Source of the DNA: Pontibacter mucosus
Lineage (GTDB): Bacteria > Bacteroidota > Bacteroidia > Cytophagales > Hymenobacteraceae
Assembly: GCF_003054055.1 (NCBI RefSeq)
Contig: NZ_QBKI01000001.1
Coordinates: forward strand, 186,001-250,000
DNA length: 64,000 nucleotides
Direction of reading: 5' to 3'
Of this stretch, positions 17,175 through 26,163 are shown in pieces (within the stretch, counting starts at the first letter, position 1; every line of letters starts with the position of its first letter). A program made the translations under genes and the position numbers. A model generated the notes under the pieces. The model was given only the letters and a program-made list of their open reading frames with translations, was not told the origin of the DNA and searched no databases.

Positions 17175-17245
17175 CCCGCACTTTCTAACCTTCCAACTAC
17201 AAAACTCTCTAACTCCTAAACTCCCCAACTCTCTAACTCTAAATA
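17175..17245. repeat. Degenerate CTCTCTAACT-type phrase repeat
   Basis: A strand-asymmetric run made of variants of the words CAACTCTCTAACT, CCTAAACTCC and TTCCAACT. It lies at the 3' end of the YihY/BrkB gene. A near relative occurs at 21700-21757, also directly behind a leftward gene. Confidence 0.6.
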
Positions 17246-18258
17246 TTCGCCCCTTTATCCATCTCTCCTTCCTCTGTCGGCTCCTGGCTTTCTTCCGGCT
17301 CGCCGTATACTTCGCGCTCGTGCTTGCCGGGCTCTGCGTTTACCGCGGAGTTGCCCACCTCCACCTCCTGCCGAATCACGCGCACAGCGTAGGTTGCCGG
17401 ATAAATGTTGTGGCCATACTTGCGCGAGTACACGAACGTGAACACGGCCCCGAAAAAAATAATTTGCGAGGTAAAGAACACCCAGGTAAGGATAACCACC
17501 ACCGAGCCGGCTGCCCCGTACACCGAAGCTACATCGCTGGTGCCCAGGTAGAACCCGATTAAACCGCGGAATACGACAAACAGCAGCGACGTAACCAGCG
17601 CCCCCACCCCTACATCGCGCCACTTTATCCTGGCATCCGGTAAAAACTTGTAAATGCAGGCAAACAGAAACGACATCAGCAGAAAAGCCGACACAAAATT
17701 GACCCCATGCAGCACATACACGATCCAGCCTGAGAAGCGCGCCGTCAGGAAATCGCCAATGGCCACCAGGATGGCATTGGCCATTAAGGAGAGCAGCAAC
17801 ACAACGGCCAGTGTCAGAATCATCCCGAAGGAAAGCAGACGGTCCAGCACCAGTTTCACGTAGCCGCGCTTGGGCACCGGCTTTACGTGCCATATCTCGT
17901 TGAGGGAATCCTGCAGGGAGATGAAAACACCCGTAGCGGCTATAAAGAGGGTGATAACGCCAATAACCGCCGCCAGGTTAAAGGCGCCGAACTCATTCAC
18001 GCTCTCCACCATTTTCTGCACAGCAGAGGCTCCCTCCGCCCCTATCAGCTCCTTGATGCGGAAGTATACCTCGCCCGACACGGCTTTCTCCCCAAAAAAG
18101 TACCCGGCGGCACTGATGATGATGATGAGCATGGGCGGCAGCGCAAAAATGGTGTAGTACGCCAGGGCCGCTCCCTTCTGGAAGGAGTTGTTGTCGATAA
18201 ACTCCAGGCCTGTTTCCTTTAGCAGCCCCCAAATCAACCATGCGCGCTTCTTTACCAT
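17239..18258 (-). CDS. YihY/BrkB-family inner-membrane protein
   Basis: A 339-residue protein with about six membrane helices. Family motifs include NNSFQKGAALAYYTIFALPPMLIII near the N-terminus and VYGAAGSVVVILTWVFFTSQIIFFGAVFTFVY near residue 240-270. It was once annotated as ribonuclease BN; that activity belongs to another protein, and the role of this family is unknown. The C-terminal ~45 residues are charged (EPGKHEREVYGEPEESQEP). It diverges from gltX. Confidence 0.88.
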   Translation of the reverse strand: MVKKRAWLIWGLLKETGLEFIDNNSFQKGAALAYYTIFALPPMLIIIISAAGYFFGEKAVSGEVYFRIKELIGAEGASAVQKMVESVNEFGAFNLAAVIGVITLFIAATGVFISLQDSLNEIWHVKPVPKRGYVKLVLDRLLSFGMILTLAVVLLLSLMANAILVAIGDFLTARFSGWIVYVLHGVNFVSAFLLMSFLFACIYKFLPDARIKWRDVGVGALVTSLLFVVFRGLIGFYLGTSDVASVYGAAGSVVVILTWVFFTSQIIFFGAVFTFVYSRKYGHNIYPATYAVRVIRQEVEVGNSAVNAEPGKHEREVYGEPEESQEPTEEGEMDKGANI

Positions 18259-18437
18259 CTTGCAGTGTATTGTTTAAGCAGATACGCAAGGCATTAGTAG
18301 TGAGTATATTGCAACTTATTATTCGTAATAGAGCAGAGACCGCCTTTTACAACTCCTGCGGCATTTTACCGTTACGAAACCATACTTTATTCGTACCTTT
18401 GCAGCGAATTTTACAGTGCTGAATAAGACAACCATAC

Positions 18438-19979
18438 ATGGAAAGAGAAGTTAGAGTACGCTTTGCCCCAAGTCCGACAGGGCCTCTCCATATCGGTGGT
18501 GTGCGCACCGCCCTTTACAATTACCTGCTAGCCCGCAAAACGGGTGGCAAGATGATCCTGCGCATCGAGGATACAGACCAGAACCGCTTTGTGCCGGGTG
18601 CCGAAGATTACATCCGCGAGTCGCTGGAGTGGTGCGGCATCGAGCTGGACGAGAGCCCCTGGAAAGGTGGCCCGCATGCCCCTTACCGCCAGTCGGAGCG
18701 CAAGCCGATGTACATGCAGTATGCCCTGCAGCTGATAGAAGCAGGCCATGCCTACTACGCCTTCGACACAGCCGAAGAACTGGAGGCGATGCGTGAGCGC
18801 CTGAAGGCCGCCAAAGTGGCCACGCCGCAGTACAACGCCATCACCCGCATGACGATGAAGAACTCCCTCACCCTGCCAGAGGATGAGGTAAAGCAGAAGC
18901 TGGAGAGCGGGGAGCCTTATGTGATTCGCCTGAAGGTGCCGCGCAAGGAGGAAATCCGCCTGAAGGACATGATCCGCGGTTGGGTAATGGTGCACTCTTC
19001 TTCCATCGACGATAAAGTATTGATGAAGTCGGACGGCATGCCGACCTACCACCTGGCCAATATCGTAGACGACCACCTGATGGAGATCACCCATGTGATC
19101 CGTGGCGAGGAGTGGTTGCCGTCGGCACCGCTGCACGTGCTGCTGTACCGCTACCTGGGCTGGGAAGACACCATGCCGGAGTTTGCCCACTTGCCGCTGC
19201 TGCTCAAGCCCGACGGAAACGGCAAACTGAGCAAGCGCGACGGCGACAAGCTGGGCTTCCCGGTGTTCCCGTTGCGCTGGCAGGATCCGTTTACCAGCGA
19301 AATCTCGTCCGGTTACCGTGAATCAGGCTATCTGCCGGAGGCCTTTATCAACTTCCTGGCCTTTTTGGGCTGGAACCCGGGCACCAGCCAGGAGATCTTC
19401 TCGATGGAGGAGCTGGCAAACGAGTTTTCTGTGGAGCGCATCGGCAAGTCCGGCACCCGCTTCGATATACAGAAGGCCCGCTGGTTCAACGAGCAGTACC
19501 TGCGCGCCAAGCCCGACAGCGAGCTGGCCGGTTACCTGATCAAAGCCCTGGAGGAGCACAACCTTACTACCACGCCTGAGAAAGCCGAGAAGATTGCCGG
19601 CCTGATGAAGGAGCGTGTGTCGTTCCCGCAGGATTTCTGGCAGGAGGCCAAGTATTTCTTTGTAGCCCCGGAAGAGTATAGCGAGAAAGTGGCCTCTAAG
19701 AAATGGAACAGCCAGTCGGTTGCCGTTTTCGAGGACTTCAAGAACGAGCTACCTTCGCTGCAGGACTTTAACGCCGACACGGTGAAGGACCTGCTGGTAA
19801 GTATTCTGGAACGCCACGGCATGAAGATCGGGCAGGTAATGCAGGCCCTGCGCCTGGCTGTAACCGGCGCCGAGGCTGGTCCGGACCTGATGCAGATCAT
19901 TGAGGTAATCGGCCGCGAGGAAACTGTTCAGCGCATCGAAACGGCTATCGCCAAACTGAGTAGCTATGTATCCGCATAA
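18438..19979 (+). CDS. gltX: Glutamate--tRNA ligase
   Basis: A 513-residue class I aminoacyl-tRNA synthetase that charges tRNA-Glu. The HIGH motif is at 18-21 (PLHIGG) and the KMSKS-type loop is KLSKR at 263-267. The catalytic Rossmann domain, the stem-contact region and the alpha-helical anticodon-binding domain are all present at normal length. A -7 element TACCTTTG lies at 18394-18401, but I find no good -33 partner. A hairpin terminator follows. Unlike most genes here, it contains no exact copy of the AAGTATA heptamer by my reading. Confidence 0.96.
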   Translation: MEREVRVRFAPSPTGPLHIGGVRTALYNYLLARKTGGKMILRIEDTDQNRFVPGAEDYIRESLEWCGIELDESPWKGGPHAPYRQSERKPMYMQYALQLIEAGHAYYAFDTAEELEAMRERLKAAKVATPQYNAITRMTMKNSLTLPEDEVKQKLESGEPYVIRLKVPRKEEIRLKDMIRGWVMVHSSSIDDKVLMKSDGMPTYHLANIVDDHLMEITHVIRGEEWLPSAPLHVLLYRYLGWEDTMPEFAHLPLLLKPDGNGKLSKRDGDKLGFPVFPLRWQDPFTSEISSGYRESGYLPEAFINFLAFLGWNPGTSQEIFSMEELANEFSVERIGKSGTRFDIQKARWFNEQYLRAKPDSELAGYLIKALEEHNLTTTPEKAEKIAGLMKERVSFPQDFWQEAKYFFVAPEEYSEKVASKKWNSQSVAVFEDFKNELPSLQDFNADTVKDLLVSILERHGMKIGQVMQALRLAVTGAEAGPDLMQIIEVIGREETVQRIETAIAKLSSYVSA

Positions 19980-19998
19980 CGTATAAAACCATACTTAC

Positions 19999-20036
19999 AA
20001 GTATAAAAGGCTGGCCCTGTGGCTGGCCTTTTTTAA
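19999..20036 (+). terminator. gltX terminator
   Basis: AAAGGC...GCCTTTTTT forms a hairpin with an inner GGCC/GGCT arm and wobble pairs, ending in six T, about 20 bases after the gltX stop. Confidence 0.7.
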
Positions 20037-20111
20037 TGCCCTTTGCACCCGGGCTGCAACAAATTCCTCCTCCTTAGCTTATATACCTAAGTATAAAACA
20101 GGAGAAACACC

Positions 20112-20474
20112 ATGGCTAAGAATAAGAAAGAAAGTAAAAGCGAGAAGAAGAAGTCGCGGGTGCACAAGGATTTGGAGGGGTTCGAGATCAAGGTGAATGA
20201 GCACGGCGAGATCATCTCTAACTACAGCATCGACAGGATAAACGAGTTCCTGAACCAAAACGTGGATGATAAGAAGCTGATGAAGCGCGATGCCGCCGAA
20301 AAGGCGAAGCGCGAGGAGGAAGAGGCCTTTCATGTAGAGGAAAGTGAGGAGGTAGAGGAAACCGACGAGGACTTTGTGCGCAACACAAACGCCGTGTCTG
20401 ATGAGGAGGACGATAAGAACCTGCCCAAAGCCCGACGAAGAAAAAAAGGTGAAGAGGAAGACGAAGAAGATTAA
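20112..20474 (+). CDS. Hypothetical highly charged protein
   Basis: A 120-residue, very hydrophilic protein. The N-terminus is lysine-rich (KNKKESKSEKKKSRVHK), a short ordered core follows (LEGFEIKVNEHGEIISNYSIDRINEFLNQNV, about 21-50), and the rest is Glu/Asp-rich with a basic RRRKK patch before an acidic tail. The core may be a small folded motif; the tails are probably disordered. I do not recognise a family. AGGAGA lies 8-13 bases before the ATG, a rare good Shine-Dalgarno site here. A strong terminator follows, so it is a separate transcript end. Confidence 0.7.
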   Translation: MAKNKKESKSEKKKSRVHKDLEGFEIKVNEHGEIISNYSIDRINEFLNQNVDDKKLMKRDAAEKAKREEEEAFHVEESEEVEETDEDFVRNTNAVSDEEDDKNLPKARRRKKGEEEDEED

Positions 20475-20505
20475 ACAACTTCCGCAGTAGAGACGATTAA
20501 ACTGC

Positions 20506-20546
20506 ATAAATAAAGCCGGTGCCTATACGTGACGCACCGGCTTTAT
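20506..20546 (+). terminator. Strong hairpin terminator
   Basis: ATAAAGCCGGTGC (20510-20522) pairs with GCACCGGCTTTAT (20534-20546) across an 11-base loop. The flanking A- and T-rich arms could make it work in both directions. Confidence 0.85.
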
Positions 20547-20604
20547 TCGTTCTTTTTCTGAAAATTCAACTAACTTTCTACCAATCAAACCTCAAACTAT
20601 AACT

Positions 20605-21372
20605 ATGAGAAACTCACACGAAATTGACTACAAGATTTTCGGCAACGATATCCAGGTGCTGGAGATTGAGCTGGACCCGAACGAGACGGTGATAGCCGAG
20701 GCCGGCGCCATGGTATACATGGAGCAGGGCATTGACTTTGAGACGAAGATGGGCGACGGCTCTAACCCCAGCCAAGGCTTCTTCGGCAAGCTGGTATCCG
20801 CCGGTAGCCGCCTGATTACGGGCGAGTCGCTGTTTATGACGCACTTTACGCACCGTGGCTACGGCAAGAGCCGCGTGGCTTTCTCAGCCCCCTACCCTGG
20901 CACCATCCTGCCCATAGACCTCAGCTCCACGCGTAACAACACGCTCATCACGCAGAAAGACGCCTTCCTGGCAGCTGCCCTGGGCACTAAGCTCAGCATC
21001 CACTTTAACCAGAAGCTTGGCTCCGGCTTCTTTGGCGGCGAGGGATTTATACTTCAGAAGATGCAGGGCGATGGCTTGGCCTTCGTGCACGCCGGCGGCA
21101 CCATTGTAGAGAAGCAGCTGAACAACGAAACCCTGCGCGTGGACACCGGCTGCGTGGTGGCTTTTGAGGAAGGTATCGATTTCAGCGTGCAGCGTGCTGG
21201 TGGCCTTAAGTCGATGATCTTTGGCGGAGAGGGCTTGTTCCTGGCTACCCTGCGCGGCACGGGCAGAGTATGGCTACAGTCGATGCCGGTGAAGAAACTG
21301 ATTGAAGCCCTGATGCCCCGCGGCGAGAACGCCAACAAGGAAGGTGGCTTTATGAGTAGTTTCCTGGAGTAG
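20605..21372 (+). CDS. AIM24 / TIGR00266-family protein
   Basis: A 255-residue beta-rich protein. The opening ([34 protein letters not shown]) and the middle [24 protein letters not shown] are typical of the TIGR00266/AIM24 family, which forms trimeric beta-helical shells. The bacterial role is unknown; the mitochondrial homologue affects inner-membrane organisation. It is monocistronic, between two strong terminators. Repeat copy C begins about 95 bases downstream. Confidence 0.88.
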   Translation: MRNSHEIDYKIFGNDIQVLEIELDPNETVIAEAGAMVYMEQGIDFETKMGDGSNPSQGFFGKLVSAGSRLITGESLFMTHFTHRGYGKSRVAFSAPYPGTILPIDLSSTRNNTLITQKDAFLAAALGTKLSIHFNQKLGSGFFGGEGFILQKMQGDGLAFVHAGGTIVEKQLNNETLRVDTGCVVAFEEGIDFSVQRAGGLKSMIFGGEGLFLATLRGTGRVWLQSMPVKKLIEALMPRGENANKEGGFMSSFLE

Positions 21373-21395
21373 GAAAGTATAGAGTTATACTTTAA

Positions 21396-21437
21396 CGCAT
21401 CAGCCCCGGCAGGTTTATACTTGCCGGGGCTGATGCG
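21396..21437 (+). terminator. Strong hairpin terminator
   Basis: A perfect 16-bp stem: CGCATCAGCCCCGGCA (21396-21411) with TGCCGGGGCTGATGCG (21422-21437). The 10-base loop contains TTATAC of the local heptamer. TTT follows. Confidence 0.9.
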
Positions 21438-21467
21438 TTTTATACTTTTATACTTTGTAGAAACCGG

Positions 21468-21690
21468 GTCCAACCACCCCTGCCCCTCCTTAGCCAAGGA
21501 GGGGAGTCTGTGATTACTTTGGCTGAAGTATAAGTTTCATAGTTGCTGTTCACTCAAAGTATAAACCCACCCCCAGCCCCTCCGAGGAGGGGAATTATAC
21601 TTGCTGCTGTCTCTGTCATTCCGACAGAAAGAGGTATATGGAATTCTAAAGAGATCTCTCGCGCAGCTCGAGATGACAGCAAGGAAAGCG
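21468..21690 (+). repeat. Composite intergenic repeat, copy C (short)
   Basis: M3 (21468-21513, ACCGGGTCCAACCACCCCTG) is followed directly by the AAGTATAAACCCACCC spacer and M1 (21614-21678, ending GCTCGAGATGACA). The M2 palindrome and M4 are missing. Same orientation as copies B and D. Confidence 0.8.
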
Positions 21691-21699
21691 ATTAGACTA

Positions 21700-21757
21700 C
21701 CTTCTAACTTCCCAACTCTCTAACTCCCAAACTCTCTAACTTTCTAACTTCTCAAAG
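21700..21757. repeat. Degenerate CTCTCTAACT-type phrase repeat, second copy
   Basis: Made of variants of CCCAACTCTCTAACT and CAAACTCTCTAACTTTCTAAC. It abuts the stop codon of the GH3 gene on its 3' side, as the copy at 17175-17245 abuts the YihY gene. Confidence 0.6.
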
Positions 21758-23269
21758 TCCGTTCACTTCCATTATTTCCTCCAGGTACTCGCGGGTATTG
21801 CTGAGGCGGGGTACTTTGTTTTGGCCACCCAGTTTGCCTTTGTGGCTTAGCCAGTTGAGGAAAGTGCCTACAGGCGCGGCATGCACCAGCGGCTCCTGCA
21901 GGGCGATGTCGTTCTGGCGTTTGGCGTCGTAGTCAGAGTTTACCTCGCGCAGCTTCTGGTCCAGCACCTGGGTAAACCGTTTCAGGTCGTTGGGCTCCTT
22001 CTCAAACTCAATCAGCCACTCATGCCCGCCGCGCTTATCGCTCTCCAGGTAAATCGGCGCAGCCGTGAAGTTAGAGATTACGGCCCCGGTGGCATCGCAG
22101 GCAGCGGTGATGGCTACCTCTGCGTTCTCCACAATCACCTCCTCGCCAAAGGCATTGATAAAGTGCTTGGTGCGACCCGAAATTTTGATGCGGTATGGGC
22201 TTAAGCTGGTAAAACGAACCGTATCGCCGATTTTATAGCGCCACAGGCCGGCGTTGGTCGAGATTACAAGAGCATAGTTCTTCCCCAGCTCCACCTGGTC
22301 CAGCGTCAGCGTTTTCGGGTGCTCCTCCTCCAGCTGGTCCATCGGGATGAACTCGTAGTACACGCCATAGTCCAGCATCAGCAGCATTTCGTCTTCCGTG
22401 CCGGCCTGGTCCTGTATTCCGAAGAAACCCTCGGAGGCATTGTATACTTCCAGGTAATTCATTTGGCTGGATGGGATCAGCTCCCGGAACAGCTGGCGGT
22501 ACGGGCCAAAGGCCACTGCCCCGTGGGTGAACAGCTCCAGGTTGGGCCATACTTCCAGGATGTTGCTCTTGCCGGTTACCTCCAGGATGCGCTTGAGCAG
22601 CACATAGGTCCAGGTGGGCACGCCGCTCAGGCTGGTCACGTTCTCTTTCACCGTTACCTCCACCATCTTCTCTATCTTCTCCTCCCACTTGTCCATCAGG
22701 GCCACTTTTAGCGGAGGCGTGCGCATGGCTTCGGCCCAGATGGGCAGGTTCTGCATGATCACCGCCGACACGTCGCCGCAGTTTACCTTGGCGTTGAACT
22801 CGCTGGGGCGGTGGCTGCCGCCAATAGAGAGGCCCTTGCCGGTAAAGAGTTTGGTATCGGGGTAGAGGTTGACGTAGATGGAGAGCATGTCCTTGCCGCC
22901 TTTGTAGTGGCAGTCCTCCAACGACTCCGGGCTAACGGGAATATACTTGCTGCGGGCGTTGGTCGTACCCGAAGATTTGGCGAACCACTCGATCTTGGAG
23001 GGCCACAGCACGTTCTGCTCGCCCTTCATCATGCGCTCAATGTAAGGGTACAGGTCTTCGTAGGTGCTGATGGGCACCCGCTCCTGAAACTCCTGCACAC
23101 TCATGCTATCGCCGTAGCCATACTTTTTGCCCCACTCTGTACTCTTTGCCGTGCTGATCAGGTCCTGAAACAGCTCCAGCTGCACCTCATGCGGGTATTT
23201 CCGAAACAGATCAATATCATGGATCCGCTTCTTCATCACCCACGTCAGTATTGAATTTAGTATTTCCAA
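21752..23269 (-). CDS. GH3 auxin-responsive-promoter family acyl-adenylating enzyme
   Basis: A 505-residue member of the GH3 family (ANL superfamily), whose plant members conjugate amino acids to hormone carboxylates. The phosphate-binding SSGTTNARSKYIP motif lies near residue 100, and the adenylate-binding TNAGLWRYKIGDTVRF region near residue 345. Bacteroidota homologues are common but their substrates are unknown; acyl-amide formation is an inference. The start is TTG at 23269, supported by family-like sequence (SILTWVMKKRIHDIDLF) before the first internal ATG. The 225 bases upstream hold AT-rich TTAATTGTTAAATGG-like phrases and no gene. Confidence 0.85.
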   Translation of the reverse strand: MEILNSILTWVMKKRIHDIDLFRKYPHEVQLELFQDLISTAKSTEWGKKYGYGDSMSVQEFQERVPISTYEDLYPYIERMMKGEQNVLWPSKIEWFAKSSGTTNARSKYIPVSPESLEDCHYKGGKDMLSIYVNLYPDTKLFTGKGLSIGGSHRPSEFNAKVNCGDVSAVIMQNLPIWAEAMRTPPLKVALMDKWEEKIEKMVEVTVKENVTSLSGVPTWTYVLLKRILEVTGKSNILEVWPNLELFTHGAVAFGPYRQLFRELIPSSQMNYLEVYNASEGFFGIQDQAGTEDEMLLMLDYGVYYEFIPMDQLEEEHPKTLTLDQVELGKNYALVISTNAGLWRYKIGDTVRFTSLSPYRIKISGRTKHFINAFGEEVIVENAEVAITAACDATGAVISNFTAAPIYLESDKRGGHEWLIEFEKEPNDLKRFTQVLDQKLREVNSDYDAKRQNDIALQEPLVHAAPVGTFLNWLSHKGKLGGQNKVPRLSNTREYLEEIMEVNGL

Positions 23270-23494
23270 AGGATAAAGGCTTAATTGTTAAATGGTTAAA
23301 TTGTTGTTGGTATACCTGCCCAAGCTATTGACTTTGTTTTGTGCTAGTTGGCTCCGCATCACCGCCAAATCTCGGACTTCGTTACTTCAGGCGAAACTGA
23401 CCATGTGAGCTTTCATATCATTTAATTTCAGATATTTCTGCTCTCTCATTTGCCTGCTTTACTAATTTAACCATCGAACATCTTAACAGTTTAA

Positions 23495-24226
23495 TTAGAT
23501 TTTCCGCTTCAGCTCGAAATGCTTGCCCAGGTATACGCGGCGCACCTGCTCGTCGGCTGCCAGTTCTTCGGCGGTGCCGGCTTTCAGGATCTTGCCCTCA
23601 AACAACAAGTAAGCGCGATCGGTAATGGACAGAGTCTCATTTACGTTGTGGTCGGTGATGAGAATGCCGATGTTTTTGTTCTTCAGCTTGGCCACAATGC
23701 TCTGGATTTCCTCCACGGCAATGGGGTCTACGCCGGCAAAAGGCTCATCGAGCAGCACAAACTTAGGGTCTACGGCCAGGGCCCGGGCAATCTCGGTGCG
23801 GCGGCGCTCGCCGCCGCTCAGCACAATGCCCTTGTTCTTGCGCACGTGCGTCAGCGAAAACTCCTCCAGCAGCTCCTCCACCTTATCATACTGCGCCTTT
23901 TTAGGTAGGTTCGTCATCTCCAGCACCGACAGGATGTTCTCCTCCACCGTCAGTTGCCGGAACACGGAGGCTTCCTGCGCCAGGTAGCCTACCCCGCGCT
24001 TGGCCCGCTTATACATGGGCAAATCCGTTATGTCTTCCTTGTCCAGGTAAATCCGGCCGGAGTTTGGCTTCACCAGGCCCACAATCATGTAGAAAGATGT
24101 GGTTTTTCCGGCACCGTTAGGCCCCAGCAACCCCACAATTTCGCCCTGGTTTACCTCCACACTTACGTCATTTACAACGGTGCGGGATTTATATTTCTTT
24201 ATCAGGTGTTCAGCTCTCAATATCAT
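23495..24226 (-). CDS. lptB: LPS export ABC transporter ATP-binding protein
   Basis: A 243-residue ATPase of the LptB2FG complex, which extracts lipopolysaccharide from the inner membrane. Walker [10 protein letters not shown] is at about 35-43, the signature [16 protein letters not shown] near 137, and Walker [14 protein letters not shown] near 158, followed by the H-loop (ITDHNV). I chose ATG at 24226 ([12 protein letters not shown]), the usual N-terminus; upstream starts would add 6-12 atypical residues. lptC lies 10 kb away (33781-34320). Confidence 0.93.
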   Translation of the reverse strand: MILRAEHLIKKYKSRTVVNDVSVEVNQGEIVGLLGPNGAGKTTSFYMIVGLVKPNSGRIYLDKEDITDLPMYKRAKRGVGYLAQEASVFRQLTVEENILSVLEMTNLPKKAQYDKVEELLEEFSLTHVRKNKGIVLSGGERRRTEIARALAVDPKFVLLDEPFAGVDPIAVEEIQSIVAKLKNKNIGILITDHNVNETLSITDRAYLLFEGKILKAGTAEELAADEQVRRVYLGKHFELKRKI

Positions 24227-24425
24227 CGTGGCTAAATTACGCATAATGCCGTCTTCCTGCAATGAGAATGCCAGGTAGCGACCGCTTTACATTACCTATT
24301 ATATATTAAAAGAATACTATTAAAACAAATCCAACAATCTATATAATCCTATTAACCAACTATTGCCTCATCTGAATTTAATATTTAATTTGATACACGC
24401 TTACAATCTTCAACCTTACTTACTT

Positions 24426-25244
24426 ATGACCTTACGTTTATTGTTCCCCGCCTGCCGGAGGCTTATCCTCTCGGCTTTGCTGGTCTGTGGCACTGCAGCT
24501 GTAGCCACAGCTTCTGGTGGTACCTCTGCCAACGAGCCCAAAGCCGCTTCTTCAGAGAGTAACAGCACCACCGTGGTAAGGGGCATAGACGTATCGAGAT
24601 GGCAGAAAGAGATTGACTGGACGCTGGTGAGCCAGTCGGACATGGCCTTTTCTTTTATAAAAGCAACTGAAGGCAGCTACTGGCAGGACCCCTTCTTTTC
24701 CCGCAACTGGGAAGAAACCAAGCGCCATGGCATTAAGCGCGGTGCCTATCACTTCTACAGGCCCACCGCGCCGGTTGAGGAGCAAATACAGGTTTTTACA
24801 AGCACCGTGAACCTGGAGCCCGGCGACCTGCCGCCCGTGCTGGACCTGGAGGTAATGGATAAAAACGTTTCTCCGGAGCAACTGCGCAAGGATGTGAGGA
24901 CATGGCTGGAGGCCGTAACAGCCTACTATGGCGTACGTCCCATCATTTACACCGGCCAGAACTACTACCGCCGCTACCTGAAGGGCCACTTCCCGGAGTA
25001 TAAATTCTGGATTGCGCGCTACAGCGATGTAAAACCCGAAACGTACCACACCGACAACTGGATGTTCTGGCAATTTACCGACCGCGGCTCCGTGGCAGGT
25101 ATAGATGCTGCCGTGGATATTAATTTTTTTGCCGGCGACTTCGAGCAACTGCGCCAGCTGTGCGTGCCCGAGTTTATCGTCCATAACCGCTATGACCAGG
25201 AAAGCCCGCTCTCGCAGCTAAAGCATCTGCAGCCGCTGCCGTAG
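24426..25244 (+). CDS. Secreted GH25-family lysozyme-like hydrolase
   Basis: A 272-residue protein with a signal peptide (about 1-30). The glycoside hydrolase family 25 domain starts at VRGIDVSRWQKEIDW. Active-site strands are visible: GIDVS with the first conserved Asp, VLDLEV with the catalytic Asp/Glu pair, and WFWQFTDRGSVAGIDAAVDINFF near the end. GH25 enzymes cleave the glycan backbone of peptidoglycan, here presumably in the periplasm or outside the cell. ATG at 24426 gives a normal signal peptide; the longer frame has an implausible N-terminus. Divergent from lptB. Confidence 0.88.
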   Translation: MTLRLLFPACRRLILSALLVCGTAAVATASGGTSANEPKAASSESNSTTVVRGIDVSRWQKEIDWTLVSQSDMAFSFIKATEGSYWQDPFFSRNWEETKRHGIKRGAYHFYRPTAPVEEQIQVFTSTVNLEPGDLPPVLDLEVMDKNVSPEQLRKDVRTWLEAVTAYYGVRPIIYTGQNYYRRYLKGHFPEYKFWIARYSDVKPETYHTDNWMFWQFTDRGSVAGIDAAVDINFFAGDFEQLRQLCVPEFIVHNRYDQESPLSQLKHLQPLP

Positions 25245-25428
25245 GTTTTGTTTTTCGTTGATCGTTGTTCGTTTATCGCAGGAGTTAATTTGTAGGTAGC
25301 TATAGCTGATTTAGAGCGGATGTGTGTGGCATCGGGTGCCTCTCGCTACTGCATATGTAAGAAGTATAAAGTAAGAGCCGCGATTAATTCACCTTTGCCT
25401 GGCTCTCTCAGCCAGTTATGCTGGCATT

Positions 25429-26105
25429 ACCGGGTCCAACCACCCCTGGCCCCTCCTTGGCTAGGCGGGGAGTCTGTAACTGCTTTGGCTGAAGTATAGA
25501 CTCCATAGCTCTCGCGCGGACAGGTCGCGACCTGTCCCTACAACGTATAAACCCACCCCAGCCCCTCCCGAGAGGGGAATTATCTGCAGACGATTACACC
25601 CCTATTGCGCGCAGCTCGCAAGCTTCGAACTCTCGTTCTCGCTTGTCCTCCAGGGGACAGTCTATACTTGTTGCATAGTAAGGGCAGGAGCTATCGTTTC
25701 AGTTTCCAGTTTTTCTGTGAGGCGCCTATGCGAGTTTTTCCGGTGCCGAACGTGAGTGAGGCATTGCGACGTCAGGAGCAAAGGAAAAGCTCCCAGCGCC
25801 GAGCGGGAAAACGAGGCCTCCCGGCCTGGGAGGGCAACAAAGTCAGAGGTGAAACATTAGGTTGGTGGGAACTAGAGGAGGAACTGTGGTTTGGAAGTAT
25901 AGCTTGTGTCCAGTTGTGGGAAGCAGCGGCTAGGGAAGTATAAAGTATAGGTTGGCAAGTATAAAAGTATAGCCAAAGTATAAGTATGGCTTTTCAAGCC
26001 ACCCGGATTGCAAATCCGAGAATATAGGAAGGCACGGGTTGCAAACCGCACCAGCGAAGAGAAAAACAGCAGTTCAGGAAAGGCACAAGCGGATGCTTGC
26101 GCCAG
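25429..26105 (+). repeat. Composite intergenic repeat, copy D (longest)
   Basis: M3 (25429-25475), then M2 as the perfect palindrome GGACAGGTCGCGACCTGTCC (25518-25537), a scrambled remnant where M1 should be, M4 (about 25710-25945) with CGAGGCCTCCCGGCCTGGGA, M5 (about 25985-26060) with GGCACGGGTTGCAAACC, and M6 (about 26078-26105) with GCGGATGCTTGCGCC. It fills most of the 918-base gap between the lysozyme and recJ. Reading frames across M4 are by-products of the repeat. Confidence 0.85.
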
Positions 26106-26134
26106 CAGGAGCTATAAAAGTATAGCCAAAGCAT

Positions 26135-26163
26135 AAAAGGCTCCTTTACCGGGAGCCTTTTCT
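26135..26163. terminator. Hairpin terminator at the recJ 3' end
   Basis: AAAAGGCTCC (26135-26144) pairs with GGGAGCCTTTT (26151-26161). On the minus strand it ends in TTTT directly behind the recJ stop. Confidence 0.85.

Noticed and set aside
14777-26105. Composite repeats as a CRISPR array
   Set aside because: Units are long, ordered modules in scattered gaps, not short identical repeats with regular unique spacers, and no cas genes are present.
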